A stretch of 64,000 nt of DNA, taken from positions 1,518,501 through 1,582,500 of the forward strand of contig JAMJFZ010000881.1 of assembly GCA_026225945.1 (NCBI GenBank). Direction: 5' to 3'. This document shows, piece by piece, positions 33,362 through 45,539 of the stretch; the stretch's first letter is position 1; every line of letters begins with the position of its first letter. The notes under the pieces are model-generated. The model made no database searches, had not been told where the DNA came from, and was given only the letters and a program-made list of their open reading frames with translations. Made by a program: the position numbers and the translations under genes. The DNA comes from Cricetomys ansorgei. Lineage: Eukaryota > Chordata > Mammalia > Rodentia > Nesomyidae.

Positions 33362-35604
33362 GCCAAAGTGTGAAAAGATCTTTGTTCGCTGAATTCACTA
33401 AGAGAACTGTAATGATAAAAGAATGCTCTCAGCTCTAGGAACTCCTGAAGTGGCCCTGGCAATAAAGTCAGTTTTGGAAAACTCTGTCAATGACCAACAG
33501 CAGCATCACAGGTAGAGTTGCGAGTAACTTCTGCTTGCAGCCTTTACTGACCTGGGGGTGCAGGGAGGGGGGGACAGCCACCTAAGCTGGTAACTAAGGG
33601 GATGCAAATCAGAAAAAGAGTTTGAGGAAATAGCATCTCTCAAATCCTCAATTCATTGACCTAGAGCAAATAGCTTTACTATGTGTATTCACCTTCTGAC
33701 TAATCAAGGACAGCACGGATCTGGGGAAGGCTATCTTAACTCGTGATGCTCTTATCCTAAATATTAATGAACAAGGCTTCAAGGAGATCAGACATGGGCT
33801 AGCAGGCTGTGACACAAAGCGAGAAATCAGAAAAGGACTGGAGTTTGGAGTGCTGCCTAGCAACTAGGATGAGAGAGAATCATTAGAAGTTGGTAAGAAC
33901 ATGCTAAATTTAATTCATGTTTACCGAGTTTTGTTTCAATAATGCACAGGAAGGTTGACTAAAAAGTAGAATAATTTATAGACCTTCCAAAAGGCTTCAG
34001 AGAGATGATAGATTTTCAAGATAAAACGATTTTGCTTGCTCTTATTCTGACTCAGTGTTTGCCTTCTGTTTTGATTTTCTTTCAGTGTTGGCTTTTTACT
34101 GTTTGTTGGGATAGATGCGTCCCCAAATGACTGCTCTGACCTGGGTAAAATCATGGAGAGTCTCCCTTCTTTATGGGCATTTGGACTATGAGAGGAATCT
34201 GACTAAACACTGACCAGTGAGACAAGAGGAAGGAAGACTTCTGCAGAAATTCTGGAAAGTTCCTTGCTCCAGCTGCAGGAAAACTAAAGAAGAAAACTGT
34301 CTCATCTTGCCAGAGATGTGAGATTTTTATAAATGGATAATCCCTTGGCTTGCACTTGAGACCAAATGTGTTCAAAATCTTATTCATAGAGCAGTGCTGC
34401 TGTCGCCCTGATGTGGTTCAGTTAAGAACGTATAACTTCCTCCTTACTCGCTGCTGCCTGGGACCATGCTCGAAGGCATTTGGCCAGCTGCCGGGAAAGC
34501 AGGGCCACGATTCCATTCTTCAAAATGCTCTTTGACCTCCCAGCACCATCTCTGCTTTGTCCCTCCATGTGCTTCATAGCCATGTGTCCTGAAAAGGGTG
34601 CTTTGCTGGTTTCTGTGTTGAGGGTGCATAGGCATGCTTTTGGTACTAAGTATGATTCCTCACAGGCCCCTGCCTTCTTCACATCAATGCTGACATTAGG
34701 CATTCTCTCAGTAGACAGATGAAGCCAGACATGTGGACACTATTCTGTGATGAAAGCCTAAAACCTGTATAGGCGTATGGCTACTCGGCAGACAAGTGAA
34801 CGCTGCGTTGAGCTCACCAACGTATTCTGGCCTGTCTCTAAATGCGACTCAGAGTAGAACCCATTATAACCAAACTGTGTTCATTCGTTGGTTTGTTCTG
34901 AATTGGCCACAAATGATAAATCTTAAAATTAGACAAGTAAGATGCCCTGCAGTCCTGACTCCATTGTCTTTAATGAAAATCCCTTTAGTGGAGATTTGTC
35001 TTTTGCTTTAATAGTACTAATGGGATCAGCTAATATGTTAAAATCTGCCATAACATTGAAAAATACAAAGGTAGATGAACAACTGTGTTTACATGTTGAT
35101 TTAAATGGAAATTTTTATTCCTCTACCAACAAACATAAAATCATCTGCTAAACCTCTGTTATGGTTTCCCAGATTTTTAAAGATAAAATCTAAGTTGCTG
35201 AAGAATTTTCAAAAATTAAACAAGAATTTTTTTCAAATATATAGCCCAAAGACAATCAAGTGTTATCCTCATGAATGGGAATAGGAGTAGGTCTTGTGAA
35301 TGTAGAATGAAATTCCTGTATAATTTGGATGAGCTTGCAAAGGAAAAGATGGGATAATTCTCTGATCACAGTGAAGAGCTCCACACAGCCCTCTCTTCCT
35401 CTCCCCTCCTTTTCCTCCTCTTCCTGTCTTTCTCTTTCATGATTATATCTGGAAAGATAGTACACTTGCAATCATGAATACAATTCTGCTTCTCTGGAAG
35501 ATAAAATCACTACCAACTTGATCTCATAAATGGTTATTCAAAATTTCATAGATAGATCATAAATAACAATATAATTCTGGTTTTAAAAAAAGCATGTCTT
35601 AAAA
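33362..35604. other. unique sequence, no gene supported
   Basis: No repeat family recognised. Several overlapping frames at 34422-34722 on both strands cancel each other. The weak exon candidate 34086-34144 lies here. Confidence 0.4.
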
Positions 35605-35646
35605 GACACATTATTATTATTTTATTTATTTATTTATTTATTTTTG
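35605..35646. repeat. (TTA)n/(TTTA)n microsatellite
   Basis: Short TTA units followed by TTTA units to 35646. Confidence 0.93.
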
Positions 35647-36576
35647 CTAGGAATTTGCTCTTTCACTAGGTTGTCTCCATTCTTCCCTGGTGGAATAAGT
35701 GACCATCTGAATACTAACTAATATCAGTTTGGTCTGATATTTTCTGACAGGTGTATTTGAAAGCAACATATTGTATAAACTGACACATATCATCGGAGAG
35801 ATGAGAAAACGATGCTCGGGGCCGTCTGATGGGATCCTCTAATACATAATGCTGTTTGTGTCTCTTCTTTGATTATCTCCGTGTCCCAATTATTAGCAGC
35901 CATCAGTGCCTCAGGACAATGCAAAGCAAAGCAAAACAAAACAAAGACCTGTCAGTCTGTACCTGACAGATAAGTCTTTGAGGTTGCAGATGGATTTATT
36001 GGTTCTCTGTTTCTAAATCTGTCAAAAAGACCTCAACAATTTCCTGCCTCTAAAAGGTTGAGAGTTGAGCACCTGGAGGCCTTTGATGATGATGGGTAGG
36101 GAAGTACAATACCTCTGCAGTTAATTTCTGACACGAGATGTGTTTCTTACTCAAGCTCAGACAGACACTCTTCTGCTGCAACAAAGGGAAAGAAAACGTT
36201 TCCTGCAGATACTGTGATTTATTTCTGCAGAGTCTACTTATGTAGCATATATAATGAAAGGAGAATTTAAGCCTCATTTGGACACCATCAAACAATGGGA
36301 AATCTGTCTTAATCCCCGTTTTTATTTTAGGTTTAATACTTGGTGTGTTTTAAACGAGTAAACAAACAAATGTTCCTGTCTTTATGCAAAAAAATCTGGT
36401 TTCATGTTTTTACTAAAAACAGATATAAGGCACTCTTCCTAACCTCTAATGAAATAATGTAGTTTGATATCTTTTTTTCAGTACAAGAGTTGAAATGCTG
36501 TGATGTAGCAAGCAGGGAATCAGGAAGCAGTGATTTAAAAGACACTAGCATCCCTGAAGTCTGTCTTTTTAATGTG
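35647..36576. other. unique sequence, nothing recognised
   Basis: Contains a small 'gcaaagcaaagcaaaacaaa' cluster at about 35921. No supported frame or repeat family. Confidence 0.45.
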
Positions 36577-36649
36577 GTGTGTGTGCGTGTGCGTGTGTGT
36601 GTGTGTGTGACAGAGAGAGAGAGAGACAGAGAGAGAGAGACAGAGAGAG
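36577..36649. repeat. (TG)n-(GA)n compound microsatellite
   Basis: TG repeat with TGCG variants turns into GA repeats with periodic GACAGA interruptions. The TG part is Z-prone and the GA part is triplex-prone. Confidence 0.95.
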
Positions 36650-37027
36650 TTTCAAACACTGTAACAGGAGAGGTGCCTGTTTGTACTTGGATTATCCAGA
36701 TCTTTAACACTTAAACCCTTACAGGTGAACTAATTGACCATTAATGCGAGTGTAGGTGACGAACCAGGTGAGGACAATCTCGTAAAGCAGATACCTTCTT
36801 ACGATGTTAATGTCTATGAATCAAGCAATAGTAGTTTCCCTGAAATTGCTTGAAATATCAAAGCCTATTCTGAGCTCCCTCCAACACGTTAAAACGGTTC
36901 AGAACACAGATGCTGTTGCTGTGCCCTTATTCTCAAGGAATCTCTCCAAGATCCTGTGGTTCAACCCTGGTGCTTGTTTCTGACTGAAGTTCCTTTCCTC
37001 TTTCATATAAGGAGTATTGGTGTAAAA
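36650..37027. other. unique sequence, nothing recognised
   Basis: No repeat or supported frame. Confidence 0.45.
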
Positions 37028-37082
37028 CATTTGATAAAAGTTTTTTTTTATCAAATGTTGATTTGATTTGATTTATCAAATG
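37028..37082. repeat. 12-base perfect hairpin plus a third copy of the arm
   Basis: 'catttgataaaa' (37028-37039) is followed after a 6-base loop by its exact reverse complement 'ttttatcaaatg' (37046-37057). Most of the right arm recurs at 37072-37082, just before a B1 fragment. Confidence 0.85.
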
Positions 37083-37085
37083 TGA

Positions 37086-37164
37086 TTTCAGGGACAGCCT
37101 GGTCTACATAGTAAGCTCCAGGACAACCATAACTGCATAGTAAGACCCTGTCTTGAAAAAAAAA
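37086..37164 (+). mobile_element. B1 SINE, 3' half
   Basis: Reads 'cagcctggtctacatagtaa', 'ctccaggacaaccataactg' and 'agaccctgtcttgaaaaaaa', the right half of a B1 ending in an A tail. The 5' half is absent. Confidence 0.85.
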
Positions 37165-38631
37165 GGTTCCTGTAGGTATCTAACTATCTGTACTCTTCTG
37201 AAAATATTCCACAAAGACATGTAGAGGAAAATTAATACACATCTCTTGGTTATGAGTACCTTCTGGAACCTTCAGAGCTGTATCTGGAAGGAACACCGCT
37301 CTGAAAAGTGAACAGATATACTTCCAAGGAAAGTACTAGTGACTGACGTTGGTAGAGTTGACATTTTAGCACATGTCAAGCTTTGTATCAGAGTTTGCAG
37401 AATATGGTGTGAGATCTGTGCCTTTCTCATGTCTTCAAATAGAAGACAACACATGGGTGACAACTGCCAATGTTAGTGCATCTTCGTATTTCACATTTTC
37501 TAATTTACATTTTTCTTTCCATATTTAATTTAAACAATATTCTGAGAATATAGTTTTAAAATCCACCTCCAAATAGGATAGAATATTATGTATCTTGGTG
37601 ATTGACACAAGTTACAATATTACTGAGACAGAGAAACACTGGCTGGTCAAAGCCAATTTTAAAGTTAATTTAAAAACTATATTAATTTTCCTACAAAGGG
37701 ATAAGATAATTCAAATCAGTATGGTGGTGTCATTACCACCATCATCATGCTAGGAATAAAGAAACTGAAGGAAATGACGATTTGGGCCATTTCCAGGGAT
37801 GATAGCTTTGGGGAGTTGTAACTTTATCATAATACCATATAGTAAGTGAAATCATGTATGTAAAAGTGATTTGAAAAGTATTGTGGTTGGTGCCAAAGTG
37901 TATCTCAGGCCATATGACGGCCAGATATTTCTTAGCTGATCAGTTACTTGAGAGAAATAGTCAGTTTAGTCTTTCAAGTAGTTTTTTCTTGAAAAACAAA
38001 ACGGGGGGGGGGGGGTGATTGACTTGGCCGATTCGGTTACAAGGCATCGTTATATCCTGTGTCCCCTGTTTCTGGGTCATTGTTGAGGATTGTAGGGAAG
38101 AGTGTGTAGGAGATAAACAACTCTGCTGCCAGCCTGTGGACGGAGCCTGACCAGGTCTAGATTGTTTGTCATGCAGTTGTTATCACTGGTGACACAAACA
38201 GGAAAGGGTGTTCCAAGTGATTGGGATGAAAGGGAGCATGGGCAGGATGGTGTCTCAGGGCAGGGAGAATGTTGAGTCATAGCTGACTTTGGAGATAATT
38301 CTGGGAATCTAATCACACCACTGACAGTGTAGTTTGGCTAAACAAATCATGACTAACTCCCTGTGGTGAACATAAACTTAAAGCGTCCATCCCTATCCTT
38401 TATTAAGCACACACTTTGCAGCAGATATCTGACTATATGCTTCTTGTTTAGTAGTCTATCTAACACGCTAGTGACTATAACACGCTGGATTGCCCTCAAG
38501 GTGCAAGTGTTTCAGCAGGGACTCATCCATAATGTGTTACTCTCAAAGAGTTAACAATCTAGTAAACAAGAATTGAAAGTATACATAACCAAGATAGTCT
38601 TATTTTTCTTTTCTCCTGTCTTATTTTCTTG
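37165..38631. other. unique sequence with a G13 run
   Basis: Unique-looking DNA. A run of 13 G lies at 38003-38015. No supported frame. Confidence 0.45.
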
Positions 38632-38740
38632 TGTTTCAGGGTCTCATAATTTAGCCTAGACTAGACTCCCACTTGATTCTCCTTTCCCAGCCTCCTTAAG
38701 TGTATGGATTATGGGTGTTTGCCAGTATTCCTGTCTGATA
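38632..38740 (-). mobile_element. diverged B1-like SINE
   Basis: Antisense B1-like order: 'tttcagggtctcataattta', 'cccagcctccttaagtgtat', 'ggattatgggtgtttgccag'. Old and heavily mutated. Confidence 0.5.
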
Positions 38741-39118
38741 CAATGAAGAGATTTTCTCATGTCCTACATGCTGTGTAGGAAATAACACTGTGAAGTTACG
38801 GCATGATGGAAGCAACTCTTTTTGTGGGAAGTAGAAAAGTCTCATTTGATATACTTTGGAGACTGTAAAAGATGAGCTACTTCCTAAGGTTATGCACACA
38901 GTAGAAAAACAAGGCTATGAGGTCAGCCAATGGGTTTAGCTTAAGTCCCTGCCATATTCTCTGCAACCTCAGAGTGAAGGGGTGAAGTGTTGAATCTAGA
39001 TTCAATTTGAAGATGGTGTTTCCCTGTACATATAAGTTCTAGGTGAACAGTATCATCATCCACATTTGGATTTCCCTGTCTTAAATATTTCCTCTTAAAA
39101 ACAAACTCAACACTGAAA
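38741..39118. other. unique sequence, nothing recognised
   Basis: No repeat or supported frame. Confidence 0.45.
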
Positions 39119-39177
39119 CTCCTCCTCCTCCTCCTCCTCCTCCTCCTCCTCCTCCTCCTCCTCCTCCTCCTCCTCCT

Positions 39178-39238
<61 letters not shown>
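39119..39238. repeat. (TCC)n-(CT)n polypyrimidine tract
   Basis: Twenty-odd CCT units (39119-39184) directly followed by CT dinucleotides (39187-39238). The poly-Gly/Arg-Glu frame on the minus strand is an artefact. 120 bases of pure pyrimidine can form a triplex. Confidence 0.97.
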
Positions 39239-39240
<2 letters not shown>

Positions 39241-39506
39241 CCCTTATCCCCGTGTGTGCATGCAGGTGCACTCTGGGGTGAGGGAGAAGAAAGGAAAATG
39301 AAGAAATAAATTACATAAGAACTGTCAGTCTTGCCGTTCATACAGGGTTATATTTCAGGAAGCCAGGATGGTTTTTACATCAAATATGCCATGAAACTTA
39401 ATTCTGTGTCCTGTGCCCAAGTATAACATTTTCAGTCATGTTTTTGGTTTTGTAAAATAAACACACACTCAAATCTCTTAGAGGACTTTGGAGAAATTAA
39501 AGCATA
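39239..39506. other. unique sequence, nothing recognised
   Basis: Short stretch between the CT tract and the LTR. Confidence 0.45.
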
Positions 39507-39835
39507 TGTTATGGTTTGTTTGAAATATCCCACGCAGACTCATGTACTTGAATACCTGGTGCCAACTGATGTTGCTGCTCACGGAGGCTGTGGAGACTTT
39601 TGGAGGTGGAGACTTGCTGACAGAATTGAAGGAAGCGGGTCACCAGGAGCCAGTCTTGAGGTGTTAGGATCTGATCCAATTTCCTGCCTGCCCTGTTTTC
39701 CAAATTGCAGGCTTGTGCCGTCACAGCTTTCCCAGCATGATGGACTGTATCCCTTCTCAACTGTGAGCCAAAAGAAACCTTCCCTCATGTAAGTTGCTTC
39801 CTGTTTGGTAGTTGAGCACACAGACAAGAAATGTA
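39507..39835 (+). mobile_element. MaLR-like LTR
   Basis: Begins TGTTATGGTTTG and shows 'gactcatgtacttgaatacc', 'cttttggaggtggagacttg', 'catgatggactgtatccctt', 'ctgtgagccaaaagaaacct' and 'gtaagttgcttcctgtttgg' in the order expected of the common rodent LTR. The CA end is unclear. Solo LTR; no internal viral sequence next to it. Confidence 0.7.
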
Positions 39836-40618
39836 AATAATATACTGTATTATCTCCAGGCAATATTGTCTGCTCAAGGCCTTGCTGTACGTTGGAAAGA
39901 TGGCAACATGGAGATTATTGCTGTGATTAACTTTGCAATTCCTGCAGTGTATTAATCACTCCTGAGTTTGAACTCCTGGCCTAGTTAGTTCATGTTTCTC
40001 CTGTTGAGAAGGAGTGGACCAGGAAGGGAGAGCTACCTATTCTGATAACTGACTTATTTTGTATTCTTTGAATCAGGTTAAGTTAAAGAAAGTAAATAGA
40101 AGAGGAAGACTTAGAAGAGAAGAGTGCACTCCTCCATCCAGCCTGTGCCTCATTTTCGACTGGCCTTTTTGGGGAGTAGTCCTGTGTTTTGTGTGTTTGT
40201 TTTGTTTTTGTGAAAGCACTGATGCCCCCTCTGTTTTTTCCTTAGTTCTGTTAGAACTAGATATAGTAACCTTTCTATTTACTGACATTTCTGCCCTTGT
40301 CTGTCACTCAATGCTCTCCAGTTGTTTGTTCATTCATACCTTCCTACCCCCTTCCTCCTTGCTCTTCTCTCCCTCTCTCCTCCTTCCCTAAGTCCTGTCT
40401 GATAGCATTTCCATGAACAGCCAATCCCATGGTCTCCTTCCAGCTTTGACTTTTGTTTCTGCGTCGGTACTTAGTCTTCTGACAAAGGCTCTCTTGAGTG
40501 CCCATCCTGGATTTTTAAGTGATGGCTCCTTCTTTAAAAGAAATAAAACAAAGCTATGTGCAAATGCCAGCGATAACTTTTGATAGGTGTGAAGAATGAA
40601 CATTAACATTTAGATCGT
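39836..40618. other. unique sequence, no gene supported
   Basis: A 110-codon plus frame (40059-40391) is opposed by a 71-codon minus frame. No domains, no repeat family. Confidence 0.4.
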
Positions 40619-40775
40619 ATGCTTGGCAAGATGGTTCTCAGGATGAAAACATTTGCCAGGCTAGCACAAGGACCCACGTTTGAATGCAGAACCTATGTTT
40701 GGTTGAAATAGAAAACGGACCCCACAGGGTTGTGTGTGACCTCCACATGTGGACACATGCTCCGTGCTTCATTCC
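40619..40775 (+). mobile_element. RSINE1-like SINE fragment (B4 family)
   Basis: 'atgcttggcaagatggttct' head, 'ttgccaggctagcacaagga', 'cccacgtttgaatgcagaac', 'ggttgtgtgtgacctccaca', 'tgtggacacatgctccgtgc': the order of RSINE1 without its CA tail. Confidence 0.65.
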
Positions 40776-41199
40776 TACACAACAGAGGGAAACAGAGCAA
40801 AGGTTTAGAAATCTACCCTGTAGTGAGAGTGCAGAAACTTTGCAGTCAGTTGTGTTAGGCATATGTGTTAGCAATACTTAGCAATAGCTGTTTTGTGTCC
40901 TGTTTTATATTTTGACAAAATGTTTAAACTAGTAAGTTGGTTAAACTTACTATATTTTCCTTAGTGGTTTTTGAAGGGTATATAATAAACAATGATATAT
41001 ATTAGTTTTCTCTGTTTTAAAAGATTTTAAATTTATCCATTTCTAGTTAATATAAGTGAAATTAAGACTATTTTGTTGTTCAAGAGGGATCAATTGTCTT
41101 AGAACAATCACTTAATAGTTTATTTTCCCCTGTTTTCGTGTGCCACAACCTGATTTTGAACATCAGCGTTCCTTAATTATCTGATTTTCCTAGCCTTAT
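40776..41199. other. AT-rich sequence, nothing recognised
   Basis: Leads into the old L1; some of it may be unaligned L1. Confidence 0.4.
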
Positions 41200-43240
41200 A
41201 TTAGCATCGTTCTTGCAGGTAGCCGGGTAGCTCATTTGGATAGATCGTGGCACTAATATTAACATCATTCTTAGCATAGTTTAATCAAAAATCTTGAGAA
41301 ATATTTGAACAAGTCTATCTTACCTTATTTTTCGCCTTGAGAATGTTTAACTATCCATGACATTTTTGCATTTCCAACCAAATTTTAAAGTAGACTGTCA
41401 ACTGCTATATAAACACGTTGGCATTTTAATTTGAATCACATTAAATTTATAGATTATTTTGGGAGAATTGACATCCTTATGAATGTTGGAACATTCGATG
41501 CATCAGTATGGCAGCTCCCATACCTCCAAACTTCCTCCAGCAGCTTTGGATAATGCCACGTAACTTTCTGACTCACACATGTTTATGTACCTAGGTGTCT
41601 CATTTCAGAGCTCCTGAAACCTGCTGCAAAGCGAATAATCTGTTAGTACATTTGGTATTGATTTCTGCCCATTTGCCAAATTCCATTACTAAATTTCATT
41701 ATGTATTCGATGCTTCTTGCATTTTCTATGACATTTGTTTTCAGTTTTATTTGCGGCTAATAAAATGATCACAAATGGTGAGATTTGTTTTTTTCTTTTC
41801 TGTTTTAATTTTATTTCTTTGGGTAATTTCTTACTTATGCAAAGAGTATCATAACAATGCTGAAGTAAGAGGCCTCTTCCACGTGATGTTAAGAAAGATC
41901 TTGGGAATGCTTAACTTACAGGTGGCAATGGCTGTGGCTTATTAGATATAAAAATATATCCCTTCCTCATGTAAGGTAAATTCCCTTAGGGTTTCAGTCT
42001 ATTGAATCTTGGCAAATACCTTATCTTTATTTATTTCCATAATTACAGTTGCTATTTTGTTCAGTGTTTTAAGATTTTAGGCCAAATGAATTAATGTAGT
42101 CACAAAATAATATTGTCATATAATTTTATGAATGATGATAATGTATCCATTTATGCATTTCTGAGTGAATCTGCTAACATTCCTATGAGTATTTTCACAT
42201 CAGTATCTATGAAGCAGATTGATTATTGAATAATTTTCCTTTCTCATTTTAATGTTCTTTTAACCTTATGATCTGAATTAGAAAAATCTTTGTTTCTTTG
42301 TTACCTATGAAACTCAATAGACATAAGTAAAATATTTATTTTTTAAATATTTTTTAAAATGTTTTAAATATATATTTAAAATATTCTGTCTATTGTGCTT
42401 GGTGCAACTCATTAATAATGTATTAAAGCTATATTTTCCTGATTAAAACGGTTTTTAATTGGTAATTTGGGGTTTACAATAGTTAAAAGGTTGATAAAAT
42501 ATTTCAATTGTTTTTTATTTTGGAATCATTAGTTCTGGGAATTATTCTTGGCTTAAATTTTCAAGTAAAAAATATTGTTTCATAGAATTCATAACATTTT
42601 CAAGGATTCTCTTGTGACATGTGTTCAAGCAGATTTTGAACTCATGAAGCTGACTTCAATGTCCAGTCTCCTTATGCTGTCCATTTGTACTGGCTATTAA
42701 ATTATACATTTCTAGAAATATGCCTATTTTATCTAAGTTGTCAAGCTTTCAAAAATAAAGATACATGTGTGTTGTTTCAAAACACCAATTTTCTATAATT
42801 ATGGCTTCTCTTTGATTTCTAATTTTGTATGAATGACTTCTATTGTTTCTATTCACTTAAATAGGAATACATACCTTTTATTATCTCATTCATTTTACAA
42901 ACTCTTGATGTTGTTCTTTATATAATACATTTAATAATATATTCAGCTAATCCTTATATTTTCCGTCTTATATGAACTTACAACTTTTTTTATTAAGTTA
43001 AGCTATAAGTTTATTTCTTAATATTGAATGTTTTCCCACGTTTGAAAAGTTTTCCTATGTTATTTAAAACATTTCTCTTTGATTTCATATTGGGCTAATG
43101 AGTTGGAAATTTCAATGTACTTAAACAAATACAAAGTTATTTTCTTACCTTTGGTTGTATTGTTTATGTATTTATACTTTTATATCATTTCTCTGTTTTT
43201 ATTTTATTTTGTTTCACTTAATTTGTCTTTAAATTACACC
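41200..43240 (-). mobile_element. very old L1 ORF2, antisense, about 2 kb
   Basis: The T-rich plus strand follows the antisense order of L1 ORF2: 'ggcattttaatttgaatcac' with 'aaatttatagattattttgg' (41420-41460), 'gtctattgaatcttgg', 'ttttggaatcattagttctg' (about 42520), 'gtccatttgtactggctatt' (42680), 'agctataagtttatttctta' (43003) and 'tttgatttcatattgggcta' (43078). No frame survives, consistent with an L1M-age insertion. Confidence 0.65.
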
Positions 43241-43469
43241 CATTTAGACATTCAATATCAGCAATGGTGCACTCTGGAGACTGAAGTTGCCTATTATTCA
43301 AAGAAACTTTGGAGTAAAAAATTAGTACTAAATGATCAGTGATGGAGTAATAGAGAGGTTTCAGGGGGTTCTGAACAACCAACAGTGCTATTCTTCGTCT
43401 TTCCTGGTGAAAATCACCATCACGTATATTGGGACCAGTGTAGGAACTTCCCTTCTTTTTAGAAGCCAA
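43218..43469 (-). other. open frame of unknown meaning, 83 codons
   Basis: A minus-strand frame lying mostly downstream of the old L1 and next to the CpG-dense patch. It shows a basic start and a 'QERRRIALLVVQNPLKPLYY' core but no domain I recognise. A small palindrome 'ggtgaaaatcacc' sits near 43407. Could be a decayed gene fragment or chance. Confidence 0.2.
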
Positions 43470-43470
43470 T

Positions 43471-43800
43471 TTTTTTTTTTCTCATCAGGTTACCAAACAA
43501 AAAAGATTTCAGGTGAATTTAAGCAACTGTTCACTTTGAATCTGACTGACATTTGGCTGTTTCCCCTCACAGTTTATAACATTCCCAGTGTCTCCTTCTC
43601 TAGAGGACACGATCTGTCATGATGTACTCGTCTCCGACCAGTCCCAGCTCATCACCCATTTCCTCCATGTGTACTGAACCACGCGCTGCTCGCAGAGGAC
43701 GCATGGTGGCCTCGGGCATGTACTCCCTTACTTCCTCTTGCACAGACAGTTATGTATTCGGCAATCTCAATACACAGTTTCTCTGTTTTGGAACCTTTTA
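43471..43800 (-). pseudogene. possible retrocopy or decayed terminal exon, identity unknown
   Basis: Minus-strand reading gives a 40-odd-residue frame ending at a stop near 43616. Its C-terminal part is acidic and protein-like ('MEEMGDELGLVGDEYIMTD'). A second frame just upstream (residues ending 'LCIEIAEYITV') would join it if one base were lost near 43735, so it looks frameshifted. About nine CpGs fall within 43610-43765, unlike the CpG-poor neighbourhood. An 11-base A run in minus orientation (43471-43481) lies downstream of the stop, as a retrocopy tail would. No parent gene recognised; it could also be a real last exon. Confidence 0.3.
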
Positions 43801-44927
43801 AAATAACAAATTGATAAAACTAGTGTAACCTATTGTATACAGAGAACATGTCTCCTTTTTCATCTAGGGGATTACATATTTTGCTTTAATAATATCAGAT
43901 CCATTTTATAGAACTTATCGTATCCCATTCTCTTGGTATCCCAAATTTAGACACGAGTAACACAATAAGCTTCAGAGCTCAGCTGTGGGTTCAAGCGTCC
44001 GCAGCTGTACAACCCAGTTTATGATTCTCAGTGTATTATTTAAGGGACATAGAGAATGCAAATCATGTCCTGCACATTGGTGAAGTAATAGTAATGGAAG
44101 TTTGTAGTTGGGACTCTCAATACTTTAAAAGAAACACACTGTATTTTTCTGTAACTGAACTAATACTCAGAGCACAATATGTAACACCCAGCCCTCTCCC
44201 CAGTTTCCTGAGTAGGGTAATTTTAAAAACACTGCTCTATTTGTTTTCCTCAGAGTATCAGAAACAATACAACCCCTCATGCCCAACAAATCATCTTTGA
44301 GATAACGGCAAAGGGGTAGACAGCTTAAGAAAAACAGGAAGCAATCCCTAGGGCGCATTAAATATTAATCAAAACAGGTTTTCCTTAAGAAGATTAACGA
44401 CAAACCAAAGATCAGCAGACTGACTCATATCCAGTCCAGACGAGCCAGGAGTAGGAGACAGGAAGTTGTCCGGTAAGGTTCATTCCACCACTGGGAGGAA
44501 TGTTATATAATTAAACAAAAAATAAATGGCATAAACACAGTTGAAAATATATGGAAGAGCCTCTCAAGGCACTAACAGTGCTCAGCCTCAGGACCGTTAT
44601 TTCTCCGTTTTCACTACGCTTTCAGTAGTATTTGTTTCTGCGCTCAAGGGCCAGCCAACCAGATTATAATGCAACTGTAAGGCGTCCATTGAATCCTGTT
44701 ATTTTCCATGACTTAGAGGAAGGGATACCTTGAAATGTTGAAGAAGGTAGGCTGGATAGTTAGAGAGATGTGTCTTAAAAATGCCATTGTGTTATTCGCC
44801 ATCTTGTGACCTTGGGCAGCTCAGCTTTCTTGGCTTTGAGATGAACAATAATAGCTATGTTAAATGGTTACCCTGAGGATGACTAAAGTGTAGTATCACA
44901 TGCAAAGACTGTGGGTACTTACTTGGG
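43801..44927. other. unique sequence, nothing recognised
   Basis: No repeat family or supported frame. Confidence 0.45.
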
Positions 44928-45310
44928 ATGGTCAACTTGACCACTCAGAGGGGCATTTGGCCGAGCAATGAAATACATGTTGGTGTGTTTGTGAGGGTGT
45001 TCCTATGAATTTACACACGGAAGAGAAGACGAGGGTGAACATGGGTGAGGCTACAGTATACGCTGAGGTCTTTAATGGCGTACAGGTGGAAGGTGAGGAG
45101 GCAGTCTGCATCCACTGGATGAGTGTCTTTATTGCTGCATAACCCCACATTTGTCTCCAGCTTTTTTTTTTTTTTGCCTCTAACTCACTCCAGTGAGTCT
45201 CCAGGGAGGTTCCTGGTCTTAGATCTCCGATTAGGACTATGTTATTCGTCTCCATTCTCTCTGACTAAGAAACTAACTATAGAGTTCTTTGTCTCTGCTA
45301 CTTACACATA
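44928..45310 (+). mobile_element. possible MaLR/ERVL-type LTR fragment
   Basis: 'gggatggtcaacttgaccac', 'gtgtgtttgtgagggtgttc' and 'ggtgaggctacag' resemble the left part of rodent LTRs that open with 'tggtcaacttgac'. The right part is unclear, and a T run interrupts at about 45163. Confidence 0.4.
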
Positions 45311-45407
45311 GCCCTTGGCATACGGGAGATAAATGAGGAAGGAGTGACCCACCCTGCGGGGGATGACCCTGCCCTCCTAAGTGTAAGTCAGTCTAATGAA
45401 TCTATGT

Positions 45408-45460
45408 CTGCCTGCCTGCCTGCCTGCCCACTTACCTACATTCTCTCTCTCTCTCTCTCT
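45408..45460. repeat. (CTGC)n and (CT)n short repeats
   Basis: Five CTGC units at 45408-45429, then a CT run at 45442-45460. Confidence 0.93.
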
Positions 45461-45539
45461 GTCTTCACCTTAACTTATTAAGGAAGTGGAAATAAAGACA
45501 ACAATTTCAAACTAGCTTATGAACAAAGCTGTTACTTAC

